A stretch of DNA of 64,000 bases from NCBI GenBank assembly GCA_951828235.1, contig OX639965.1:1013191-1077190 (forward strand), read 5' to 3'. Shown here piece by piece: positions 52,923-62,044 of this stretch. The notes beneath the pieces were generated by a model, which ran no database searches, was not told the DNA's origin, and was given only the letters and a program-made list of their open reading frames with translations. Source of the DNA: an uncultured Gammaproteobacteria bacterium (lineage in GTDB: Bacteria > Pseudomonadota > Gammaproteobacteria > Steroidobacterales > Foliamicaceae). The position numbers were made by a program, and so were the translations under genes. Positions within the stretch are counted from its first letter, which is position 1; each line of letters starts with the position of its first letter.

Positions 52923-54899
52923 TCAGGCGCGCTTGAGGAGGGTGTCGATTTCTGCCGCGGCGCGTGATGCGATCCGGGAATCGCCCGTCACGAACAGGCA
53001 GCGCGCCCTGGTGAGATCGGGAACTCCGCCAGCGCCCACTTTCCTGCAGTACTCCGCCAGGCCGCCAAGCGGCCGGACCAGACTGGTGTCCGACCCGGGC
53101 GGTATCGGGGAAAACAACAGGCTGTTCCGCGCCAGGCCCGTCAGGGTGTCGAGAAACAGCGCGCAGAGGCGCTGGTCGTCGCCGGCGCCGTCATGCACAA
53201 ACAGAATATCGACCGCAACGCCCGGTTGAACTTCCCGGCTGGCAAGATCGCCCAGCAAGATCGCCGCCGCGCCGCCCTCGCTCACGGGTCCGCGCCGGTC
53301 CACGGAATCCGCGAGCACGGCGGAGAGCACGGTAACAATCGTGGCTTCGGCAAGATTCGACAGCGCGATTCGCTCCTCCGCCGGCGACAGGTTGCCGCGC
53401 AGGACGTGCATGCCGACCTGAAATACCCTGTCGTTCGACCAGTTGCGCACGACTTCAGCGGTCTCTTTCGCATCCGCCGCGGGAATCTCGGCCATCTGGC
53501 CTTTCATTTCCTCAACGCTCATCTCAAGCGTCCAATACACTCGCGCCAGCCCGCGCCGCGCAATCGATTCCACTTCCGGATCCGGTATGAATCCCTTCGG
53601 CAGGTCGAGATCGGTGAACTCCTGTTCCTGCAGGTTGTCGAGCAGTTCCGGATTTCGTTCGATCCAGCTGGCGAGCCGCGGCGCGGAGGCGAAGATTTCG
53701 ATGATTGCGTCGAGGGCGTCAGGCCGCGCCGCGGAAACGGGGCTGTCGTAGGCGCTCCAGTCATCGATCTCGGGATAGAAGTGCTTGCGCCATTGATCCA
53801 CCAGCGGGTCCATCTTCTCGAACCAGCGTTTGGGCCGCAGCACGACATTCATCATGTCGCTGTAGGTCCCCGGCAAATGCGGCGACTCATCGGGGCTGTT
53901 GATCTGCAGCAGCGGATACTGGCGGCTTGCCAGCGCGTGATGGTCCGCGTGCCGCTGCATGTTGAAGAACATCCAGTTGGAAAACTTCCAGTCGGCGTTC
54001 CAGGAATGGCGCGGCGATACCTTTTCCCAGCGGCCGTTCGGCAGTCTAACCCGGCGCAGACCGTAGTGCTGCATGTAGTTGCTGATCTTCATCGAGAACA
54101 CGCAACTGAAGCCCAGCGCGGCAAACACCAGGACTGCCCAGATGCCGCCCATCCAGAACACCAGCGAGAACCAGAATGCGATATAGATGCCGTAGCGCCA
54201 GAACGGATTGCTGTAATGCCACACGGGCAGACGGCGGCGCGCCAGAAGCCTGCCGGCAACTTCCCAGGAATTGGTGAGATTGCTGACGATTTCCCTCGGA
54301 AAGTACTGCCAGAAACTCACTCCCTTGGGAGCGGACCCCACATCATGCGGCGTGCCGACCTCGGCATGATGAACATAGACATGTTCCGTGGCGTATTGGG
54401 GATAGGAGGCGGAAGAAAGCAGGAATTCACCCATCCGCCTTTCCCAGGGCGTGCGCCGATGTACCAGTTCGTGACCGATAATGAATACCGCTTGGGCCTC
54501 CATCGTCAATATGATTGCCAGAAGCATGTCTTCCCAGATCGCGAACGAAGGGTCCGCGACAAGAATCCGCCACAGGCCGAAAATGAGTGTGGGCGGCCAA
54601 AGAAACGCCCAGGCCCAGACCGGCAGATTGTGCCAGCGCAGGCGGCGGGCGGGCGCTTTGCTCGGATCCATATTGCGTCCGTCGAGGCCGAGCGCCTTGT
54701 CGAGCGGCGTCGCGGCGGCGAAAAAGAGAAACGGCGGCAGCAACCACCAGCCGCCATAGGCCGCGGCGGCAAGAATCAGCGGGAAAATGCCCAGCGGCAG
54801 ATAGTGCGGCAGGGCTGTCCGGATCGAAGGCTCGATCAGATCAGGGGTATCGGCGTTGCGTGGCCCGAAACCACCAGTTGCGGCTGTATCTTGCGGCAT
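52923..54899 (-). CDS. AlkB-type di-iron hydroxylase fused to a degenerate GlnE-like domain
   Basis: The 658-residue protein has two parts. Residues 1 to about 375 are an integral-membrane alkane hydroxylase with all histidine motifs: HELVH (143-147), EHVYVHH (172-178), NYMQHYG (274-280) and QRHADHH (315-321). Residues about 392-658 resemble half a GlnE: ASAPRLASWIERNPELLDNL, RVFQVGMHVLRGNLSPAEER and GGAAAILLGDLASREVQPGV. Where GlnE reads SDLDL, this protein reads VAVDI (561-565), so one metal-binding Asp is gone, and the later RLRPSG is not kept. The second part is therefore likely a binding or regulatory module. The hydroxylase may act on a lipid or on the modified peptide. The gene lies between the YcaO and toroid genes. 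Confidence 0.85.
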   Translation of the reverse strand: MPQDTAATGGFGPRNADTPDLIEPSIRTALPHYLPLGIFPLILAAAAYGGWWLLPPFLFFAAATPLDKALGLDGRNMDPSKAPARRLRWHNLPVWAWAFLWPPTLIFGLWRILVADPSFAIWEDMLLAIILTMEAQAVFIIGHELVHRRTPWERRMGEFLLSSASYPQYATEHVYVHHAEVGTPHDVGSAPKGVSFWQYFPREIVSNLTNSWEVAGRLLARRRLPVWHYSNPFWRYGIYIAFWFSLVFWMGGIWAVLVFAALGFSCVFSMKISNYMQHYGLRRVRLPNGRWEKVSPRHSWNADWKFSNWMFFNMQRHADHHALASRQYPLLQINSPDESPHLPGTYSDMMNVVLRPKRWFEKMDPLVDQWRKHFYPEIDDWSAYDSPVSAARPDALDAIIEIFASAPRLASWIERNPELLDNLQEQEFTDLDLPKGFIPDPEVESIARRGLARVYWTLEMSVEEMKGQMAEIPAADAKETAEVVRNWSNDRVFQVGMHVLRGNLSPAEERIALSNLAEATIVTVLSAVLADSVDRRGPVSEGGAAAILLGDLASREVQPGVAVDILFVHDGAGDDQRLCALFLDTLTGLARNSLLFSPIPPGSDTSLVRPLGGLAEYCRKVGAGGVPDLTRARCLFVTGDSRIASRAAAEIDTLLKRA

Positions 54900-54979
54900 G
54901 GCAGCTTCTTCGACGGGATGTTTGCCCCCTAATTACATCGCCGTTCATGTTAGCACCGGACGACACCGGCGGAAATCGT

Positions 54980-56281
54980 TCACGGCGCCAGGATTTCGAC
55001 GAGGCGCTCCAGGGCTTCGATGCAGAATGCGGAGGTCACGGCTTCCGAGCCATGCCCTATCTGACCTACCGTGCCCCACTTCAGGGTCTGATCGCCAAAG
55101 GCCAGCAGTTCCGGCCAGCTGCCGTCCTCGCGTTGCGAACCCACTATCCTCGCCGCCAGGCGTTTCGCATGGGTGTCTTCCAGACTTCCGATGTTGTAGA
55201 GCGCCGACGCCGCCTGGGCGGTCTGAAGGATGTTGCCTAAGCCTTCGTGCTCACCGCCCAGGTCCAGGATACGTTCCGTCAGAACCGGGCGCAGTCCATC
55301 AAGCGCGGGCCGCGCGCGAAGCATGGCCCGGGAGGCTGCATAGTAGATTGCGACCGCGTCGGGATACCACTTGGAGGAACCGCCGGCGCGGCCTTCGGAG
55401 ATCACGGCCCGCAGCCAGGCCTGGGCGTCCCTGGTTTCGGGATGGTCACCTAGGTAGGCGATGACGTTGGCATTGACCACTGGGTCGGCTTCGATGCGAA
55501 AGCGCGACACGACGTCGGGTTCGCCTTCCTCCAGCACCCAGGTCAGGAAACGTCCCTGCTCGTCCCGGTTCGCCAGCATGCCGGGAACGTTGCTTCCCAG
55601 AAGAATCCAGGGATGATCCCCCGTGGCGAGCGAACAGAGTGCGGAACTGTCAAGGTCCCGGGGAAGATGGCGATAGTAGCGCCACAATCCGGGATACTCG
55701 ATGGTCTCGGCAATGTACGTTCGTGTGCGGCTGCAAATGGCCCTGGCCCGCTCTTCCTCGCTGCACTCCAGGGCAAGTACGCAGAATGCCGAAACAAAAG
55801 GTGGCTTCTCGTAATGCCGTGGAATATCCGGGTCGGCCGTACTGAACCGGATGCAGTGCCAGGCCCCGTTCTCGTCAACAACGGACTCCAGGAAGGCGAG
55901 ACCGCGGCGGATGCTCTCCCTGGCCGCTTTCGCCAGCGCATCACGCGTAGCGGAGCTGCCCGGGACACTCGCCGTTTCCTCAACAGGTGGACGAATGTCA
56001 GGCGCGGGAGCGTACATGGTCCTCTTCAGAAATTCGAGCGAGGCCACCCCGGTCCTCGCGGCTTCGCGTTCTTCCTCGCTGAGCCTGCTTTTCGGCGGAA
56101 GCACGAGGTGCGTGAGGGTATCCGTGTTCTCGTGCACCCGGATCTCATGGCCCGCGGACAGCGTCACGCCGAATTCCCCTTCAATCGTTTCTTTCGGCCT
56201 GGCCAGGAGGCGCTCGCGAAACTCGCCGTCCGAGCCGGCTTTGGAGACGAGAAACTCGGTTGCGTTAATCGGTTTCTTCAT
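54980..56281 (-). CDS. NHLP leader domain fused to an alpha/alpha-toroid (squalene-cyclase-like) protein
   Basis: The 433-residue protein starts with a domain of about 85 residues that aligns with the precursor leaders: GEFRERLLARPKETIEGEFG, HEIRVHENTDTLTHLVLPPK and SEEEREAARTGVASLEFL. Instead of a CCC core it continues into a helical toroid of the prenyltransferase/squalene-oxidase repeat type with a QW-like motif QREDGSW (383-389). The class II cyclase acid motif DxDD appears only as DLDS (209-212), so cyclase activity is doubtful. The leader domain could dock this protein on the E1-like/YcaO protein or the transporters. The alternative is a toroid substrate that is itself exported or modified. 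Confidence 0.8.
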   Translation of the reverse strand: MKKPINATEFLVSKAGSDGEFRERLLARPKETIEGEFGVTLSAGHEIRVHENTDTLTHLVLPPKSRLSEEEREAARTGVASLEFLKRTMYAPAPDIRPPVEETASVPGSSATRDALAKAARESIRRGLAFLESVVDENGAWHCIRFSTADPDIPRHYEKPPFVSAFCVLALECSEEERARAICSRTRTYIAETIEYPGLWRYYRHLPRDLDSSALCSLATGDHPWILLGSNVPGMLANRDEQGRFLTWVLEEGEPDVVSRFRIEADPVVNANVIAYLGDHPETRDAQAWLRAVISEGRAGGSSKWYPDAVAIYYAASRAMLRARPALDGLRPVLTERILDLGGEHEGLGNILQTAQAASALYNIGSLEDTHAKRLAARIVGSQREDGSWPELLAFGDQTLKWGTVGQIGHGSEAVTSAFCIEALERLVEILAP

Positions 56282-56303
56282 TGGCGCGGTATACGGATCC
56301 CGC

Positions 56304-59228
56304 TTAAGCTATCTGCCTCTTGACCAGTTCCCTGAAAACCCCGCCCACCTCCATGAGTTCCTTGAAGGAACCGGTCTGAACGACTTTACCCGCCTGCAGC
56401 ACGTAGATGCGATCAGCGTGTTGCAGCGTCGACAGCCGGTGGGCAATGACAATCCGCGTTGACGTCAGGATGGCCAGGTTCTGCATGACCTGGGCCTGGC
56501 TCTGATTGTCGAGCCAGTTGGTTGCCTCGTCCAGGAGCATGATGCGCGGGTAGCGCATCAACGAGCGGGCTATGGTGATCCGCTGACTCTCGCCGCCTGA
56601 AAGGACAGTCCCGCTGGTGCCGACCATGGTCATCATGCCCATGGGCATGGCCTTGATCTCGCGTTCGATTTGCGCGGCCCGGGCCGCCTTCCAGGCTTCC
56701 TCGGTCGACGCTTCCTCATGGTGGGCGACGATATTGTCCCAGAGATCCTGCGGATGGAGTTGCACAGACTGGGGGACCACGCCGATCTTACGGCGCACCT
56801 GTTTCACGTTCAGGTGCCTCAGATCGCGTCCGTCGTAATAGACAGCGCCGGCCGTCGGCTGGTCAACGCCCAGCGCCAGCCGGAACAGGGTGCTCTTTCC
56901 GGCCCCCGACTCGCCGGCAATCGCGACGAATTCGCCCGGGCGGGCGCGTATGGTGACTTCGTCGAGAATCAGGGGGCCGTCGGGATCGTAGCGGAAGGAA
57001 ATGTGGTCGAACAGAATCTCGCCGCCCAGGTGTTCAACCGGCTCGCCTTCGACCGCGGTTTCAGGTTCCGCGGCCAGCATCGGCCGCATCTGATCGAACG
57101 CCGGCCGCATGGCGGCAATGACTCCAATCGACTCTCCGAGCCGGGTAACGGCGGCCTGGAACACGATAAAGACCGTGTAGACGACAAGAAAATCGCCGAC
57201 CGGGAAATCCCGGTCGCCGCCCGCCGCAACCGCAGCAAGCAGCACTGCGCCGGCGAGAAAGGGGAGCGCGGCCCCAAAGGCCTGCAACTGTCCCTCAAGA
57301 GTGCCGAGACTGAATTCGGCGCGCTTCTGCTCACGATAGTCTTTCGCCGAAATGGCGAAGGCCGATCCTTCCGCATTCTCGACCCGAAGCTTGGAAATCC
57401 CCCTGATGATCTGGAACAGGTTCCCGGCGGCGCGGCGGACTGCGCTCATCATCCGACCGTAGGACGACACCTGGCCCCATCCCAGCGCCGCCGTGACCAG
57501 CAGCGAAGTCAGGCTGAAGGCCAGGGCGATGATCCCGAGCATGGCGTCGTAGAAGAAAATGACAGCGAACACGGGAAGCAGAAAAATGAGCGACAGCACA
57601 CTGTCGGCGAGGGTGCCCTGTAAGCCGTCGCGCAAGTTTTGAAACGTCATCCCCGACATCGCCAGATCGCCGGCCGGATAACGGTGCAGGGTGGTTCGCG
57701 GGAGCCCGAGGAGGCGGTCCCAGAAGGCGGCTTCGACCCGCGAAGAAGAGCGCCCCTCCAGCCGCATCATCGCCGTACCCTGAAGCAGGTGCAGCAGCGC
57801 GCCGAGAAGGCCCAGCCCCGCCAGTGCCAGCGCTACCGCATACAGCGAGCCGGCGCTACCGCCACGGGCAACATGATTCGCAACGAAGCCGAGAGCGAAC
57901 GCCGGCGCCAGCTTGATCAAACCACCCGGAAGTCCGGAAATAACCAGCCGCAGCAGGTCCGCAGCGGAACCATGCAGGCCGAGCCGGAGCAGGTCGGCCG
58001 GTTCCGCGCTCCCTGACGGCAACGGCCGATAGAACATCCAGGCATCTTCCTTGAACGCGTCGGCGCGAGCCGGCGTTACCCTGACGCTGCGCTTGCTGAC
58101 CGGATCAATTTCGCGATAGCGTCCGAACATTCCCGGCAGCAGCGCCACGGGGCGTTCATCCTCGGCCCGGAATGCGAGCATCGCATGACTGTCCCCGCGC
58201 CACCATTTTTCTTTAGCCGCCAACTGCACCCGCCGGGCGCGCACGCCTGACGCATCGAGGATATCGACCAGGCCGACCGGCGAACCGAAAGGCCCGGAAG
58301 GTGCCGGAACCTTGAACTCGATACCTTCATGGCGGCCGATAATCTGCACTGCTTCGGCCAGGGCCATATCGGACGCAGCCGCGTCTTGCTCGTCCGGAAG
58401 GTCATAGATATTGAACAGCCGGCGGCGGGCGGCCTCTTCAGCCACGCGGCGGCTGCTGGTCCGCGCCCGTTCGAGATTCGCGCTGTCGACCACTGCAAGC
58501 CGGCGGTTGAGGCGCTCCAGGGCAAAGGCGACAGCGTGAAAAGTGGACAGCGCCGGCAGCAGCATGCCTTCCGCCGCCAGCGTTTCCGATGATTTGGTCG
58601 TAAGCGTCGCCTCGCCGGACAAGGTGAGCCAGGCGGCTTGAGTCAGCGCCATCATGGTTTCCCCTGTGCTGCCCGCGCCGCGGATTTCGGCACAGTCGAT
58701 CAGGTCCATGAACAGGCTGGCGCCGCCCGGCGGCTGGGATATCCACACCACGCCGCGCCGCACCGAAAGCGTTCCCGGTCCCAGGGTCTGCGTCTGACCC
58801 GTTTCGGCAAGCGCATTCGGCCGGGGACGATAGCTTGCATAACGGGAAAGCGTATCGGCTACGCCGCTGAGCCATGTATCCGCCTGCCGGGCCAGTTCTG
58901 CTGGATCCACTTGAGACAGCCTGGCTGCCGGCAGCCGACTGAGAAGCGTACCGGGCAGTCCCTTGGCGATCAGGCTGAGTGTCGTATCTTCCTCGTCGGG
59001 CGCGACACCCGGAAGGAGCCCGCCGGCTTCGGCGCGCAGGAGGTGCTGCGGCGCCGTCTGCTCCACACCGTTCTTGAATTCGACCAGGAACAGGTCGACG
59101 GCGCCCTGCTCGATGGACCAGACGCTGTCGGGGTCGTCGAGCTTCACCGGCAGGTTGCCGGCGCAGGGCACGGATTCGCCCCAACGGGCTGCCAGTTCGG
59201 CTATTGACGCGTATTCCGTCGCGGACAT
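56304..59228 (-). CDS. NHLM-type ABC exporter, permease/ATPase subunit without peptidase
   Basis: The 974-residue protein has a long N-terminal cytoplasmic region (about 1-420) without a C39 peptidase, a transmembrane domain (about 430-700) and a C-terminal ATPase. The ATPase carries Walker A IAGESGAGKSTLFR (about 770), the signature LSGGESQRITIARSL (about 876) and Walker B RIMLLDEATNWLD. This is the second ABC subunit (ABC2) of NHLP-associated export systems. It probably pairs with the C39-containing ABC subunit encoded four bases upstream to export the cleaved peptide. Confidence 0.92.
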   Translation of the reverse strand: MSATEYASIAELAARWGESVPCAGNLPVKLDDPDSVWSIEQGAVDLFLVEFKNGVEQTAPQHLLRAEAGGLLPGVAPDEEDTTLSLIAKGLPGTLLSRLPAARLSQVDPAELARQADTWLSGVADTLSRYASYRPRPNALAETGQTQTLGPGTLSVRRGVVWISQPPGGASLFMDLIDCAEIRGAGSTGETMMALTQAAWLTLSGEATLTTKSSETLAAEGMLLPALSTFHAVAFALERLNRRLAVVDSANLERARTSSRRVAEEAARRRLFNIYDLPDEQDAAASDMALAEAVQIIGRHEGIEFKVPAPSGPFGSPVGLVDILDASGVRARRVQLAAKEKWWRGDSHAMLAFRAEDERPVALLPGMFGRYREIDPVSKRSVRVTPARADAFKEDAWMFYRPLPSGSAEPADLLRLGLHGSAADLLRLVISGLPGGLIKLAPAFALGFVANHVARGGSAGSLYAVALALAGLGLLGALLHLLQGTAMMRLEGRSSSRVEAAFWDRLLGLPRTTLHRYPAGDLAMSGMTFQNLRDGLQGTLADSVLSLIFLLPVFAVIFFYDAMLGIIALAFSLTSLLVTAALGWGQVSSYGRMMSAVRRAAGNLFQIIRGISKLRVENAEGSAFAISAKDYREQKRAEFSLGTLEGQLQAFGAALPFLAGAVLLAAVAAGGDRDFPVGDFLVVYTVFIVFQAAVTRLGESIGVIAAMRPAFDQMRPMLAAEPETAVEGEPVEHLGGEILFDHISFRYDPDGPLILDEVTIRARPGEFVAIAGESGAGKSTLFRLALGVDQPTAGAVYYDGRDLRHLNVKQVRRKIGVVPQSVQLHPQDLWDNIVAHHEEASTEEAWKAARAAQIEREIKAMPMGMMTMVGTSGTVLSGGESQRITIARSLMRYPRIMLLDEATNWLDNQSQAQVMQNLAILTSTRIVIAHRLSTLQHADRIYVLQAGKVVQTGSFKELMEVGGVFRELVKRQIA

Positions 59229-59232
59229 CGCT

Positions 59233-61443
59233 TCAACCCGCCTTTACCAGCTTGTGATAGGTGCCTTCCCGATCCGCAATCAGCTCGTCGTGATCGCCTC
59301 GCTGCACTTCCACGCCCTTTTCGAGCACGATGATTTCGTCGGAATCCCGCACTGTGCTCAGCCGATGGGCCACTATCAGGCAGGTGACGCCGCGGCGGCG
59401 CAGCGCGTCGTCGACGAATTCCTCGGTCGCGGCATCCAGCGCGCTGGTCGCCTCGTCCAGAATGAGGATTGTCGGATTGCCCACCAGGGCACGGGCGATT
59501 TCCAGCCGCTGGCGCTGGCCGCCGCTGAAATTCACGCCTCCCTCCTGGACCATGGTCGCGTATCCCAGCGGCCGGCGCAGGATCTCGTCATGGATGCACG
59601 CGTCGCGCGTCGCCTCGATCACGGCTTCGTCCGGAATGGCGGAATTCCACAAGGTGATGTTGTCGCGCAGGGACGCGGAAAAAAGCACGACATCCTGGTC
59701 CACCATGGAAACGGAGCGCCGCAGCACTTCCTCAGGTATCTCATGCCTCGGATGGCCGTCAAAAAGGATTTCGCCCGACCAGGGCTGATAGATGCCCGCG
59801 ACCAGGCGCGACAGCGTCGATTTGCCGGAACCGCTGGGACCGACCACGGCAACCCGGTGCCCCGGTTCGATCACCAGATTGAAGTCCTCGATCAGTGGCG
59901 GCTTGGCCTTGTTGTAGCCGAAGGTGACATTTCTCAGTTCGACCCGGCCGGCAAGCTGCAGCCGGCCGTTGAAAGTGGCGATGGACCCGGACTCGGGATT
60001 CCGGCGGGCGAACACGGGGTCTTCCGCAGTCCTGGAAATGTCTTCCAGCCTTTGCATGTCGGTTTCCAGCGCCTGGCGCTTGTCGCTGAGCTCCAGGAAG
60101 CGTCCGATCGGCGCCAGAAACATCTCCGCCAGGATATAGAGCCCGACCAGCGTTCCCAGGGTTATGTCTCCGGCCATGACCCTGCCTGCCCCGATGCCCA
60201 GGATGGCCGCGGCCCGCAGCGCGGCGATAAGGCCGGGAAGCGCGGTGTCGATATGGCCCAGTCTGGAATACAGCTGGCGCGATCTGAGTTCCCGCGCCTG
60301 CTGGCCGCTCCAGCGCGAATAAAACCGGTCGTCCGTCGCCGTCATGCGCAGGTCGTCCGCATGACTCAACATCTGCATGCCGAAGCCGATCAGCAGTCCC
60401 TGTTCGCGCCTCATGGCATGGCTGCGATCGGCGCGCAGCGCCTTGACGAAGTACGCCAGCACTCCGTTCACGATGGCCAGCGCGAGCACAATCAGCGCGA
60501 GCAGGGCGTCGTAGGCCAGCATCGCCGCCAGAAAGACCGCGCTCATCCCCATGTCGATTATGAGCACAAGGAGCTGGCTGGTCAGGTTCTTCGCGATCCG
60601 GTCGATGGACGTGACCCGGTCGGTCAGGTCGCCGACCAGCCTGTGCTGGAAGAACTCCACCGGCAGACGCAGCAGCCGCGTGAGGCCGCTGTTGAAGCCA
60701 ACCACCGAAATACGGATTGCGAGACGGTTGAGGAACCGGTGCTTTAGCAGGGACAGCACGTAGACCAGAACGCCGGCGCCGAGAAAGGCCGCCACCAGGG
60801 GGCCCCAGGGGCCGTTGTTCAACAGGACGCTGTCCACGAAAACACTCACCGACGCGGGAACCACAAGCGCTAGCAGGGCCAACATGAGCCCGCTGGCGAT
60901 CGCCCCTGCGACGACGCCCCAGGACCGCGCGCGCCAGGTGCTCAATTGCCTGAGCAGGCCGGGCCTGTCGCCGCCCGGTTCGAAATCTGCGGTGCGTTCG
61001 AATCGCAGCGCAATGTTGCTGTAGCCCTGTTCGAACTCTTCGGCGGAGAGCGTGCGCCGCCCCGTCGCCGGATCATTGAGATAGAAATTGCTGTCGTCGA
61101 ACCCCTCGAGGATGACGAAATGGTGGAACTGCCAGAACAGGATCAGCGGAAGCTCGATTTTCTTGAGTTGCCCGCTTCGCAGGCTCATCCCGCTGCACTT
61201 CAGGCCATAGTGCCTGGCGGCGCGCAGGATGCTGGCGGCGCTGGATCCGTCTCTGCTTACCTCGCATTTCTCGCGCAGTTCGGTGAGCGGAGCCCAGCGC
61301 CCGAAATAGCCCAGCACGCTGCCCAGGCATGCCGCGCCGCATTCGGTGGCGTGCATCTGCAGCAGAAGTGGCGTTTTTACCCTATTCTTAGTGGGTTGAG
61401 ATGCGGCCTTTTTGCTTTTCTTTTTGGAGGCGCCAGGCGGCAT
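59233..61443 (-). CDS. NHLM-type ABC exporter with C39 leader peptidase
   Basis: The 736-residue protein has an N-terminal C39 peptidase with the catalytic Cys35 in QMHATECGAACLGSVLG, His in FHHFVILEGF and Asp in LNDPATGR; all three are present. A six-helix permease follows and then an ATPase with GPSGSGKSTLSRL (about 536), FSGGQRQRLEIARAL (about 641) and ILILDEATSALD. It should cut precursors after the AG site and export the core. ATG 61443 is preceded by GGAGG, and the HlyD gene ends one base upstream. Confidence 0.95.
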   Translation of the reverse strand: MPPGASKKKSKKAASQPTKNRVKTPLLLQMHATECGAACLGSVLGYFGRWAPLTELREKCEVSRDGSSAASILRAARHYGLKCSGMSLRSGQLKKIELPLILFWQFHHFVILEGFDDSNFYLNDPATGRRTLSAEEFEQGYSNIALRFERTADFEPGGDRPGLLRQLSTWRARSWGVVAGAIASGLMLALLALVVPASVSVFVDSVLLNNGPWGPLVAAFLGAGVLVYVLSLLKHRFLNRLAIRISVVGFNSGLTRLLRLPVEFFQHRLVGDLTDRVTSIDRIAKNLTSQLLVLIIDMGMSAVFLAAMLAYDALLALIVLALAIVNGVLAYFVKALRADRSHAMRREQGLLIGFGMQMLSHADDLRMTATDDRFYSRWSGQQARELRSRQLYSRLGHIDTALPGLIAALRAAAILGIGAGRVMAGDITLGTLVGLYILAEMFLAPIGRFLELSDKRQALETDMQRLEDISRTAEDPVFARRNPESGSIATFNGRLQLAGRVELRNVTFGYNKAKPPLIEDFNLVIEPGHRVAVVGPSGSGKSTLSRLVAGIYQPWSGEILFDGHPRHEIPEEVLRRSVSMVDQDVVLFSASLRDNITLWNSAIPDEAVIEATRDACIHDEILRRPLGYATMVQEGGVNFSGGQRQRLEIARALVGNPTILILDEATSALDAATEEFVDDALRRRGVTCLIVAHRLSTVRDSDEIIVLEKGVEVQRGDHDELIADREGTYHKLVKAG

Positions 61444-61444
61444 T

Positions 61445-61996
61445 TCAGGATGGCCTCCGCGCGAAAAACGCAAGCGGAGACTGGCTGCCGAGTTCGATCA
61501 CAATCCGGCACTCCCGCCCTTCAATGGAAGCGAATTCCGGACCCTGGCTGAGGGCGATACGCAAGCGATGCATGGTTACCGGCGCCGTTGACGCAAACGG
61601 CACCGCCCCGTCGGACAGGGGCACCGCGACGAGGTTCAGGACTGTGCCCTCAAGGCTGCGTACCCTTCCATCGGTCGTTGTGACTTCCAGGAAGGCCGGG
61701 AGGCCGGCGTCGATATTCAGCCCCAGGTCTCTTTCGAGCCAGACTACCGCCTGCAGCGACGAACTGCCCCGCGGATATCGCTCGCCTGAGTCCACCAGGA
61801 CACCCTCAAGCGCAACGCTGCGGGCCACGCTGCCGAATGCCAGCCATGCCGCGAACAGCAGCAGGACCCCGGCGGCCAGCACCACAAGCGCAAGTTCCCC
61901 GGGCGTGGAAACCGTCAGCAGATGATCCAGTTGCTCGCGCTCCTTCTTGGCCTTGCCAACGGTTTTGTGAAATGAATCAAACGGATTGTCGAACAC
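61445..61996 (-). CDS. short HlyD-like NHLP secretion protein
   Basis: The 183-residue protein begins at GTG 61996 with a cytoplasmic stretch (FHKTVGKAKKEREQLDHLLT), one transmembrane segment (LALVVLAAGVLLLFAAWLAF) and a beta-rich periplasmic part. It corresponds to the membrane-fusion protein of NHLP export systems, but those are usually much longer and contain a coiled-coil hairpin. Here the coiled coil and lipoyl-like segments are absent and no frameshift is evident. It would act as a minimal connector between the ABC pair and an outer-membrane partner. Confidence 0.75.
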   Translation of the reverse strand: MFDNPFDSFHKTVGKAKKEREQLDHLLTVSTPGELALVVLAAGVLLLFAAWLAFGSVARSVALEGVLVDSGERYPRGSSSLQAVVWLERDLGLNIDAGLPAFLEVTTTDGRVRSLEGTVLNLVAVPLSDGAVPFASTAPVTMHRLRIALSQGPEFASIEGRECRIVIELGSQSPLAFFARRPS

Positions 61997-62044
61997 GGCA
62001 ATGTCTGGCAGCAGCGGCGAGAGGACGAAAAAAGCCCGGCTGAA

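Noticed and set aside
62010..62044. AGCCGGGCTTTTTT after the RND exporter as a terminator
   Set aside because: The possible stem is about four base pairs without a loop. The HlyD gene follows after 48 bases and is probably in the same operon.
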